DNA from: Prevotella sp.
Lineage (GTDB): Bacteria; Bacteroidota; Bacteroidia; Bacteroidales; Dysgonomonadaceae
Length of the DNA stretch: 7,980 bases
Assembly: GCA_031263965.1 (NCBI GenBank)
Contig: JAISES010000070.1
Span: 1-7,980, forward strand
Reading direction: 5' to 3'
This document shows positions 1 to 5,967 of this stretch, in pieces; position 1 is the stretch's first letter; each line of letters opens with the position of its first letter. The notes below the pieces were generated by a model. It did not search any database and was not told the DNA's origin. It saw only the letters and a list, made by a program, of their open reading frames with translations. The translations under genes and the position numbers were made by a program.

Positions 1-60
1 AACGTTACGCCGGTAACGTTCCAAGGTTTGTGCTTCTGATGGGGACAAGTTTATTTGCAT
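1..60 (-). CDS. 5' end of an unidentified gene, runs off left edge
   Basis: An ATG at 60-58 opens a frame of 20 codons that reaches the window edge without a stop. The peptide begins MQINLSPSEAQ and ends with the basic run ERYRRNV. It lies 78 bp after the second excisionase-like gene on the same strand, so it is probably the next gene of that operon. In CTnDOT (established knowledge) the gene after xis2d is orf3, followed by the topoisomerase gene exc; this start does not look like a topoisomerase N-terminus. Too little is visible to name a family. The ATG is preceded by an AT-rich leader without a Shine-Dalgarno motif, as is normal in Bacteroidetes. Confidence 0.5.
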   Translation of the reverse strand, partial: MQINLSPSEAQTLERYRRNV

Positions 61-138
61 TGAGCAAAAATAGAAATTTTCCCTGACTTTTTCGCAATCC
101 AGTTACTTTTGAGTATAACAATGGATAAATCAGAAAAG

Positions 139-474
139 CTAACCGGATGGTTCGGGTTCAAGTTCTGTTTCGCTACAATTATCTCCTTTGGAAAAATGGT
201 CGCGAATGAATTTTTCTACGTTTTTCTCTGTGTAAAATATTTTGTGGTGAATAGTTATGTAGGTCAAATCACCCGCAGAGCGGTAACGCTGTAAAGTACG
301 TTTACTTACATTCAGCAGTTGGCACAAATCCTGATTATCCAGTAGCCGTTCGCCGTTCAATACATTATGCCGTCCGCTCATTATATCCATAAATTTATCC
401 AGTCGGTCAAAACGTCCCATGAATTGCTGAAACCATTCCCGCATAAAATCTCTCAATCCTTCGTCCTCACTCAT
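139..474 (-). CDS. Excisionase-like helix-turn-helix protein (Xis2d-type position)
   Basis: A 111-residue protein. Residues 1-32 form an amphipathic, aromatic-rich segment (MREWFQQFMGRFDRLDKFM). Residues 44-65 carry a helix-turn-helix of the excisionase/MerR-like kind, with LLDNQDLCQLLNVSKRTLQRYR as the core split over two helices, followed by a wing (GDLTYITIHHKIFYTEKNVEKFI, described here in two halves around residue 80). The tail is acidic (ETELEPEPSG). By family knowledge such small proteins bind and bend DNA at attachment sites and act as recombination directionality factors, or as transcription activators, in Bacteroides conjugative transposons. The gene starts inside the stop of its upstream partner (ATGA, 472-474), so the two are translationally coupled. 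The pairing and the rteC just upstream match xis2c-xis2d of CTnDOT; whether this one is the true directionality factor is inferred from position only. Confidence 0.82.
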   Translation of the reverse strand: MSEDEGLRDFMREWFQQFMGRFDRLDKFMDIMSGRHNVLNGERLLDNQDLCQLLNVSKRTLQRYRSAGDLTYITIHHKIFYTEKNVEKFIRDHFSKGDNCSETELEPEPSG

Positions 475-785
475 CGTTTACCTCCTTCCTGTTTATCGTT
501 TTTTACCACTCGACCGGATAGTAGGCGTTTGACTTCTGCCAGCGTGTACCATGCTTTATTTCCCCTAATTGAATAGGTTATATTCCCGTTACTGCGTAAT
601 CGCTGCATGGTGCGGCGGCTCACTTGCAATATGGTTGCGGCTTCTTGATCGCTCACCCAAACTTCCGAAGGGTCGGGTTGCGGGGCAGATTTCTCTTTCG
701 CCTGTTTTTTTATATCGGAATAAATACATTCGATTTTTCGTACCAGTCTTTTGTACGCTTCCGATTCTATCGTTATTACTTTCAT
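471..785 (-). CDS. Excisionase-like helix-turn-helix protein (Xis2c-type position)
   Basis: A 104-residue basic protein. After an N-terminal helical, lysine-rich segment (residues 8-34) comes a helix-turn-helix at residues 43-64 (VWVSDQEAATILQVSRRTMQ and following) and a wing with an aromatic strand near residue 80 (GNKAWYT). The C-terminus is charged (KNDKQEGGKR). This is the excisionase-family fold also seen in its downstream neighbour, and the two probably arose by duplication and form a functional pair. It is the first gene after the intergenic regulatory region that follows rteC, so its promoter is the likely target of RteC, as shown for the xis2c promoter of CTnDOT (established knowledge). 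The ATG at 785 is the first in-frame start and gives the usual family length. The stop overlaps the next start by 4 bp. Confidence 0.83.
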   Translation of the reverse strand: MKVITIESEAYKRLVRKIECIYSDIKKQAKEKSAPQPDPSEVWVSDQEAATILQVSRRTMQRLRSNGNITYSIRGNKAWYTLAEVKRLLSGRVVKNDKQEGGKR

Positions 786-808
786 ATTTGCAACTTATTG
801 ATTCACTG

Positions 809-839
809 CAAAGTTCGGGTGTTTCTCAATAGTCGCTAA
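809..839 (-). promoter_or_regulatory. Possible Bacteroides-type promoter for the excisionase operon
   Basis: On the minus strand TTAG (839-836), a 19-bp spacer, then GAACTTTG (816-809) resembles the Bacteroides consensus TTTG-N19-21-TAnnTTTG, with one mismatch in each box. It would start transcription close to 802, about 17-20 bp before the ATG at 785. The imperfect -33 box would fit an activator-dependent promoter. This is consensus matching by eye only. Confidence 0.33.
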
Positions 840-841
840 CG

Positions 842-952
842 AGGTCGGTATGACTTTTCTTGAAAATATTTTCCAATTCGCTTGTTTATAGCGAATTAAA
901 AATGTGTTTTCCGTCAAAAAGCGGAGTGAGAAAAGTTAGAAAAGGTCGGTAT
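842..952. repeat. 10-bp direct repeat AGGTCGGTAT, two copies 101 bp apart
   Basis: The 10-mer AGGTCGGTAT occurs at 842-851 and again at 943-952 in the same orientation, 101 bp apart. The core TCGGTAT occurs again, in both orientations, in the palindrome at 1023-1038 just after rteC. Both direct copies lie in the non-coding region between rteC and the excisionase pair, and the copy at 842-851 sits directly upstream of the candidate promoter. They could be binding sites for RteC or for one of the Xis-like proteins; nothing in the sequence decides which. Confidence 0.6.
875..897. promoter_or_regulatory. Operator-like inverted repeat upstream of the excisionase operon
   Basis: Perfect 8-bp arms AATTCGCT (875-882) and AGCGAATT (890-897) are separated by 7 bp, so arm centres are about 15 bp apart, compatible with a dimeric regulator. 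The site is centred about 100 bp upstream of the first excisionase-like start. In CTnDOT (established knowledge) RteC binds inverted-repeat half sites around -50 of the xis2c promoter, so this is a good candidate RteC operator. The assignment is inference from position and symmetry. Confidence 0.5.
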
Positions 953-966
953 AATATGGATTATAC
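949..966. repeat. Inverted repeat GTATAAT-N4-ATTATAC
   Basis: Perfect 7-bp arms at 949-955 and 960-966 flank the spacer ATGG. The element overlaps the end of the direct repeat at 943-952 and lies immediately beyond the large stem at 970-1015. It can form a weak AT-rich hairpin in RNA of either strand or serve as a protein site; no promoter signature separates these options. Confidence 0.45.
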
Positions 967-969
967 GCT

Positions 970-1015
970 AAAACACCCAATTTTGACCTAAATTAGCATC
1001 AAAATCGGGCGTTCT
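970..1015 (-). terminator. Long stem-loop after rteC, probable terminator or structured 3' UTR
   Basis: In minus-strand RNA, the arm from 1015 to 999 (AGAACGCCCGAUUUUGA) pairs with the arm from 986 to 970 (UCAAAAUUGGGUGUUUU) over 17 consecutive pairs with no bulge, closing a 12-nt loop. Three of the pairs are G-U. On the plus strand these become A-C mismatches, so the fold is complete only in RNA transcribed in the direction of rteC. The 3' arm ends in UUUU. The orientation dependence argues for an RNA role; an intrinsic terminator for rteC transcripts is the simplest reading, and a processed 3'-UTR RNA is an alternative. Confidence 0.6.
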
Positions 1016-1017
1016 AT

Positions 1018-1038
1018 TAAAAATACCGACATCGGTAT
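1018..1038 (-). terminator. Hairpin with T-tract directly after the rteC stop
   Basis: Just after the rteC stop the minus strand reads ATACCG-ATGT-CGGTAT followed by TTTTA, that is a 6-bp stem, a tetraloop and a run of five T including the last stem base. This has the form of a short rho-independent terminator. The DNA is also a palindrome (ATACCGA-CA-TCGGTAT, 1023-1038) that shares its TCGGTAT core with the direct repeats at 842 and 943, so a protein-binding role is possible as well. Confidence 0.5.
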
Positions 1039-1041
1039 CGG

Positions 1042-1869
1042 TTATTTTCTTCCCATACGCCGTAGTAGGGCGTTTCTTAGTTTATCAAGAAATGGTGTAG
1101 GTGTATTCCGTATTTTCAGGTCATCGAAACTTCGTGAGAGGTTACGGTCTAACTGAATATTGAATACATTTTGAATATAGTCAAATAGCTGTGTTTGTGG
1201 CACTTTTCCGAATGTTCCCGCAAAGTCCCATGAGAAAATTTGTTCCTGTAATTCCGCCTTACTTCCCATCCATGTTATTTTGGTGGCAGGAAAACCGTTG
1301 GTGAAAATTTTAATCCCATTGTCTGTTAGCAGTTCTATTTCTTGCATTAAATATGCGGAAAGCATATCGTTGGCTAATATCTTTGACACTTTGAAATCGC
1401 AATTCGTGGAAAAATCAGAATCAAACTCGTGGTGGAATGTTTCGAGATATTGTTCCATATCAGGTTTATTTCGCAAGAAATAAAAAGCATCTAAATGAGA
1501 AGAGCAGGAACGGTAATATCGAATAAAGTCGAGCCGTTTGCAGTTATATTTGTTTATCCCCTCCAATATTTCACTTAGGTACTCTCGTTGCTTGTCAGTA
1601 CCCGTAGGTCGATCCATTTCAATGTTATAAACTTTACGATAATATATCAAGCGGGAACATAATTTTGGTTTTACATCCTTGAAAAAGAATATTTCCTCTT
1701 CCTCATCTTTAAAATCGTATGAAAGAATAAATGTTTTTAACTGTTTGAATGCTTCGGTAAGGATGTGGGAAGCCTCCAAAGACTTCGTCATCATGCTGAT
1801 TTCCGAGTATTCTATTTGCTCAATTTTTGTATCTATTTCTTTTTTAAGACAGGAAGTAAAATGTATCAT
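1042..1869 (-). CDS. rteC: RteC-family regulator of element excision
   Basis: A 275-residue soluble protein of the RteC family, of about the usual length. Hallmarks are the central block LIYYRKVYNIEMDRPTG (about residues 74-90), then CKRLDFIRYYRSCSSHLDAF (about 110-130) with YFLRNKPDM, DFKVSKILANDMLSAYL (about 158-174), and the C-terminal region WMGSKAELQEQIFSWDFAGT (about 200-220) ending in LDKLRNALLRRMGRK. The C-terminal part is the winged-helix DNA-binding portion in the characterised family member. In CTnDOT RteC activates the xis2c-xis2d operon as the last step of the RteA-RteB-RteC cascade (established knowledge), and here such a gene pair follows directly. Unusually, its ATG lies 9 bp after a small membrane gene that closes an efflux operon, with no clear promoter between them. 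No rteA or rteB is present in the window. Confidence 0.88.
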   Translation of the reverse strand: MIHFTSCLKKEIDTKIEQIEYSEISMMTKSLEASHILTEAFKQLKTFILSYDFKDEEEEIFFFKDVKPKLCSRLIYYRKVYNIEMDRPTGTDKQREYLSEILEGINKYNCKRLDFIRYYRSCSSHLDAFYFLRNKPDMEQYLETFHHEFDSDFSTNCDFKVSKILANDMLSAYLMQEIELLTDNGIKIFTNGFPATKITWMGSKAELQEQIFSWDFAGTFGKVPQTQLFDYIQNVFNIQLDRNLSRSFDDLKIRNTPTPFLDKLRNALLRRMGRK

Positions 1870-1878
1870 ACCGTATAT

Positions 1879-1983
1879 TTAATCTTCTTCATGAAGTGAT
1901 TTCAGGAAAGCACACAATGAGATTGCACCACCAATTAGTATAAGTGCTATTATTATTGATATGAGGGATAGTAAATATATCAT
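1879..1983 (-). CDS. 34-residue single-span membrane protein
   Basis: An ATG at 1983-1981, 4 bp after the acyltransferase stop, opens a 34-codon frame closed by TAA at 1881-1879. The peptide starts MIYLLSLISIIIALILIGG, continues as a hydrophobic helix to about residue 25, and ends in the charged tail KSLHEED. It would sit in the inner membrane with a short charged C-terminus. The spacing (4 bp before, 9 bp to rteC after) and the clean hydrophobic-then-charged layout argue that it is real. By analogy small one-span proteins such as AcrZ bind RND pumps, and CcoS has a similar layout, but I see no diagnostic motif of either, and a role with the neighbouring pump is inference. Confidence 0.6.
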   Translation of the reverse strand: MIYLLSLISIIIALILIGGAISLCAFLKSLHEED

Positions 1984-1987
1984 TATC

Positions 1988-2857
1988 TTACCTTTTCCAT
2001 CGTTTATGCGTCCATAGCCAGCCGTATGGCTCTTCTTTGATATTTTCAGTCAGTAAATCAACATATTTCTGGCTTATATCTCCTTCATTCGTAGATTCTG
2101 CTTCGGAGCATATGGGGATACACGTTACTTTATAATTTCCTTTTGATAGCTGTGTTATATGCAAGTAGATAACTGCCGACCCACTTATACGAGCCAACTT
2201 CTCCATGCCCGAAAAGAGATAGGTTTCCTGATTCAGCAACTCGAATTTATATTTTTCTTCTTTTATCCGGGGGCATTGGTCAGACAAAAACAAATAGACA
2301 GCAGAGGATGATTTTTGTTTCAGAATATGACGTATAACTGATTTGTCGGGTATCAGCTTCATACCGAACCGCGACCGGAGTTTAATCATCAATCTGTTCA
2401 TTATGCCAGATCGCAGAGGTTTATAAACGGCATACATATCGTGGAGAAGTTTATAGGGTATAAAGTTCAGCATTTCCCAATTTCCACAATGCCCCAAACA
2501 AGCAATAACATTCCGTCCAGCGTTCATGTGCCTGTCTATAAGTTCCAAGTTTTCAAACGTTATCTTCTTATCAAGAACCCCTGCCGGAGCGGATATGCTT
2601 TTAAGTATTTCGGCAAAGTAGGCGGTAAAGCAGGCATAGAATTTTTTTACAACACAGCGAATTTCCCCGTATTTCATACCGGGAAAAGAACGTGAAATAT
2701 TTTGAATCACAACTGCTTTCCTATATCCGATAACATGATAAGAGAGTAAAAATGTGAAAGAAGCCATTGCATACAGGAACGTCATCGGCAATAGACTTAC
2801 GATATAGACAACACCATATAGGCTTCTGTATGCAATGGTTTGTAAAATTTGTTTCAT
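1988..2857 (-). CDS. LpxL/HtrB-like lipid acyltransferase
   Basis: A 289-residue protein of the lysophospholipid/lipid A acyltransferase family. An N-terminal hydrophobic anchor spans about residues 10-40. The catalytic HX4E motif is intact as H123-E128 in LGHCGNWEML; the acceptor-side motifs YKPL (145-148) and SDQCPR (192-197) follow, and the protein ends in the typical WLWTHKRWKR. Length is normal and no key residue is missing. Members transfer acyl chains from acyl-ACP to lipid A precursors or other lipids at the inner face of the inner membrane. It begins 2 bp after the permease gene, so it is co-expressed with the pump. It might alter the membrane or lipid A for the pump or for resistance, or make a lipid the pump exports; the substrate cannot be read from the sequence. 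Confidence 0.88.
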   Translation of the reverse strand: MKQILQTIAYRSLYGVVYIVSLLPMTFLYAMASFTFLLSYHVIGYRKAVVIQNISRSFPGMKYGEIRCVVKKFYACFTAYFAEILKSISAPAGVLDKKITFENLELIDRHMNAGRNVIACLGHCGNWEMLNFIPYKLLHDMYAVYKPLRSGIMNRLMIKLRSRFGMKLIPDKSVIRHILKQKSSSAVYLFLSDQCPRIKEEKYKFELLNQETYLFSGMEKLARISGSAVIYLHITQLSKGNYKVTCIPICSEAESTNEGDISQKYVDLLTENIKEEPYGWLWTHKRWKR

Positions 2858-2859
2858 TA

Positions 2860-5800
2860 TTATTCCTTTATTTCAATAATTTTTTTCTTACCCAATCCCA
2901 ATTTTCCCAACATCCTATCCATTAGATAATAAACCACTGGAACAACAATAAGCGTCAGGAACATAGAACTAATCAATCCTCCGATCATAACCCAAGCCAG
3001 ACCGTTTTTCCATTCGGCTCCCGCTCCGGTTGCCAGTGCAATGGGAAGCATACCTATTACTGTTGCAGCCGTTGTCATCAGGATCGGACGGAATCGCTGG
3101 CGGGTTGCTTCAATCAATGCGGCTTTCAGTTCCATGCCTTTTTCTTTTGACTGATTAGTGAAATCGACTAAGATGATAGCATTTTTGGCGACAAGCCCTA
3201 TGAGCGCCAATAAGCCCAGCAGGGTAAACAGGTTAAGGGTATCCATCGTTAGAGCCAAAGCGAGTAGCGCACCTATTATGGCAAGAGGAATAGAGATTAA
3301 TACGACAAAGGGATATACGTAGTTATTGTATAATAATACCATGATGAGGTAAACCAACAGAATGGAAATGATGAGCGCTATTCCCATTGTGCCAAAACTT
3401 TCGTCCTGCATTTCAAGTTCGCCGCCGGGGATTATTGTTATGTTTTCCGGCAAATCGAGGGAGTTTATTATTTGGCTAATGTCCTGCCCGATGTCGCCGA
3501 TGGGACGACCGCCGACCTGACAATTTAACGTTATGCAAGCACTACGGTTACGGCGTTCCAAAATACCTGGTGAATTGGTTTCTTCTATCCGTGCAAACTG
3601 TTTCAGTTTGACAGCTTCGCCGGAGGTATTTATGAATGTGAGATTTTCAATGTTCGCCGTACTCCTGCGATCAAAGTTGTCAAGGCGGATATTGATGTCG
3701 TATTCGTATTCGTTTTGCCTGAATTTTGCATCATTGTTCCCACTGAATGCGTTACCTAATGCCATACCCAACATTTCAAAAGGGAATCCTAATGCTGCCG
3801 TCTTTTCACGGTCGGGAATGATACTGATTTCGGGACTGCTTTCTTCGACTGATAACTTGGGATCTACTATTCCTTTTACGGATTTGATACTATGGAGAAG
3901 AAGATTGGCTGCCGTCCGCACGGAATCAATATGATGTCCGGTAATGTAATACTGTATCGGAGCTTCATCTATATTTCCCATCAGGTCGGTCGTTGCCACC
4001 CATATTTGCGCTTCGGGTATATGTTGTTGCAGAAAGAGTTTGGCTTCCCGTGAGAAATCGGAAGTTGAAATATTGCGCCGATTATGCGGAATCATCTTTA
4101 CCCGCAAATCGGCTAAACGAGCTTGCGGTTGTCCGTTTTCTTCTGCGCCTACGGTAGTAAATACGGTTTCGACTAAGGAGCTGCTTCTCAAAATATTTTC
4201 CGCTTGGTAAGTGATTTGATTGGATTGTTCTATGGTAACATCGCGGGGCAGTTCCAACTTCATAACAAATTGTCCCTGATCGCCCATCGGAGCAAAATTA
4301 CTCCCGATAAAACCGAACGCTATCAGGCTTACAGAACCTATCAAAGCCACAAGAGTAACTACCAACGTAATCAATTTATGCGACAAAGACCAACCTAAAA
4401 GACTTGAAAACCATTTGGCAATTCTCTCTATCCAGTTCTCAAAAGCATTAATGCCCCGTCCGATAAAGCCCTCACGGTTGAACTCGTTTATCTTTCCAAA
4501 TCGGGAGTAAAGCAACGGTACTACGGTAAATGAAACTAACAGACTGAACAGTACCGCAATGGCGATAGTAACGGCAAATTGGCGGAATACATTGGCAATA
4601 ATCCCCTGTGTCAGAGAAATGGGGATGAACACCACCACCAGCACCAGTGTAATAGAAACGATTGTACCGCCTATCTCACGAAGTCCATCGTATGCCGCCT
4701 GCATCCTGTTTTTCCCCATTTCCATGTGTCGGTGGATATTCTCGATAACGACAATGGCATCATCGACCAAAATGCCGACCACCAGCGTTATGCCTAACAG
4801 CGACATTAGGTTAAGGCTGAAACCAAATAGATACATGACGATGAACGTGGAAACGAGCGACAGCGGAATGGCGATGGAAACAATAATGGAATTTCGCACA
4901 CTACACAAAAAGAGTAACATCGTAAAGGCTACCAGAATAATAGCTATTACAAGGTCGATCATCACGGAGTTGGAGGCTTCCAATGTAAATTCGGCATTAT
5001 CAGCCGCTATCATAAAGTGTAAGCCGGAGACTTCGTATTCTGATTCTAAGGCATTCAGTATTCCCCGCGTTGTTTCGGATATTTCTACGGTATTGGCATC
5101 GGCAGAACGTTGTACTGTGATACCAATAGACGGTATTCCATTTATCCGGCTAAGGGTTTCGACTTCCTTATTTCCATCGTGTACGTCCGCAACATTCTTT
5201 ACCTTTACGGCTGTTCCATCGGGCATATACTTCAATATCACATTCTCAATATCAGCAAGGCTGGTGTATTTCCCCTGTAAACGGATTTGCGTTTGTTTAT
5301 TGTCGTTTTTTATTCTTCCGGTAGGGAAGTCAAGATTAGAGTTAATCAATACACTACTGATGTCGAGAATGGAAAGTCCATAAGCAGCCATTCTTTCTTC
5401 ATTGATATTTACCTGTATTTCACGTTCATTTCCGCCGATGAGCGTAACTTGTGCAACTCCCGGTATTCTCTCCAATGCAGGTTTGATTTCGTGGTCGATG
5501 AGGTCATAAAATTCTGTTTCGCCCATATTTGCAACTGCTCCGATTGTCATAATGGGAATATCCGCCAGACTGAAATCATTGATGGACGGCTCTTTTACGC
5601 TTTCGGGTAGGTCGGCACGTATGGCATTTACTTTTCGCTGTGCATTTTGAAGGGCTTTATCCAAATCACTCCCAGCCTTTAACCGGATAGTTACCAAAGA
5701 GAAATTCTCTATCGAAGTAGAGGTAATCTCATCAATCCCTTCGATGGAAAAGACGGCATCTTCTATCTTTTTGGTTACAGAGTTTTCTACTTCGCTGGCT

Positions 5801-5964
5801 CCTGCTCCTGGATACATAGTACTGACGGAAATAACGTCAAACTCCATGCGGGGCATTAATTCCCTGTTAAGTCGTGTCAAAGAATAGACGCCGAAAAAAG
5901 CGAGTATGACAAACATCACGACAACGGTAGTCGGACGAGTGATTGACATTTTTATGATGTTCAT
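2860..5964 (-). CDS. RND-family efflux permease (AcrB/HAE1-like)
   Basis: A complete 1034-residue inner-membrane pump, the usual length of an AcrB-type RND protein. It has the two-fold repeat of one membrane helix, a large periplasmic loop and a bundle of helices: TM1 about 9-30, first porter loop to about 330, TM2-6 about 335-490, TM7 about 530-550, second loop to about 855, TM8-12 about 860-1015. The proton-relay residues are present: D401 and D402 in TM4 (GILVDDAIVVIENIHRHME) and K927 in TM10 (GLVAKNAIILVDF). RFRPILMTTAATVIG (957-971) is the conserved TM11 region. By family knowledge it uses the proton gradient to move drugs, lipids or other amphiphiles from periplasm or membrane into a TolC channel. 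It starts 3 bp after the adaptor gene. Substrate specificity cannot be deduced. Confidence 0.93.
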   Translation of the reverse strand: MNIIKMSITRPTTVVVMFVILAFFGVYSLTRLNRELMPRMEFDVISVSTMYPGAGASEVENSVTKKIEDAVFSIEGIDEITSTSIENFSLVTIRLKAGSDLDKALQNAQRKVNAIRADLPESVKEPSINDFSLADIPIMTIGAVANMGETEFYDLIDHEIKPALERIPGVAQVTLIGGNEREIQVNINEERMAAYGLSILDISSVLINSNLDFPTGRIKNDNKQTQIRLQGKYTSLADIENVILKYMPDGTAVKVKNVADVHDGNKEVETLSRINGIPSIGITVQRSADANTVEISETTRGILNALESEYEVSGLHFMIAADNAEFTLEASNSVMIDLVIAIILVAFTMLLFLCSVRNSIIVSIAIPLSLVSTFIVMYLFGFSLNLMSLLGITLVVGILVDDAIVVIENIHRHMEMGKNRMQAAYDGLREIGGTIVSITLVLVVVFIPISLTQGIIANVFRQFAVTIAIAVLFSLLVSFTVVPLLYSRFGKINEFNREGFIGRGINAFENWIERIAKWFSSLLGWSLSHKLITLVVTLVALIGSVSLIAFGFIGSNFAPMGDQGQFVMKLELPRDVTIEQSNQITYQAENILRSSSLVETVFTTVGAEENGQPQARLADLRVKMIPHNRRNISTSDFSREAKLFLQQHIPEAQIWVATTDLMGNIDEAPIQYYITGHHIDSVRTAANLLLHSIKSVKGIVDPKLSVEESSPEISIIPDREKTAALGFPFEMLGMALGNAFSGNNDAKFRQNEYEYDINIRLDNFDRRSTANIENLTFINTSGEAVKLKQFARIEETNSPGILERRNRSACITLNCQVGGRPIGDIGQDISQIINSLDLPENITIIPGGELEMQDESFGTMGIALIISILLVYLIMVLLYNNYVYPFVVLISIPLAIIGALLALALTMDTLNLFTLLGLLALIGLVAKNAIILVDFTNQSKEKGMELKAALIEATRQRFRPILMTTAATVIGMLPIALATGAGAEWKNGLAWVMIGGLISSMFLTLIVVPVVYYLMDRMLGKLGLGKKKIIEIKE

Positions 5965-5967
5965 GTT

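Noticed and set aside
1..20. Perfect palindrome AACGTTAC-GCCG-GTAACGTT at the left edge.
   Set aside because: It lies inside the codons for ERYRRNV of a partial gene, and there is no T-tract, so chance within coding sequence is the simpler view.
49..58. GTTTATTTGC, one mismatch from the CTnDOT attachment core GTANNTTTGC.
   Set aside because: It crosses the start of an apparent gene inside the excisionase operon, lacks a second copy in the window, and a ten-base near match is expected by chance.
862..873. 12-bp palindrome GAAAATATTTTC upstream of the excisionase pair.
   Set aside because: AT-rich palindromes of this size are common in Bacteroidetes intergenic DNA; it was not listed separately, although it is close to the candidate operator.
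1879..1983. Naming the 34-residue membrane protein CcoS or AcrZ.
   Set aside because: Only the one-span layout agrees; no diagnostic residues of either family are visible and no cytochrome oxidase genes are nearby.
1970..1983. TATATTTA near 1980-1973 as a -7 box for a separate rteC promoter.
   Set aside because: No TTTG-like box lies 19-21 bp upstream, and the element sits inside the start of the small membrane gene.
3533..3934. A 133-codon plus-strand frame opposite the permease.
   Set aside because: It is a shadow of the second porter loop of the RND protein, with no recognisable domain or leader.
4559..5383. A 274-codon open frame on the plus strand opposite the permease.
   Set aside because: It is the antisense of a strongly conserved RND gene, its product is low-complexity serine/threonine/isoleucine-rich text with no domain, and no promoter or neighbour supports it.
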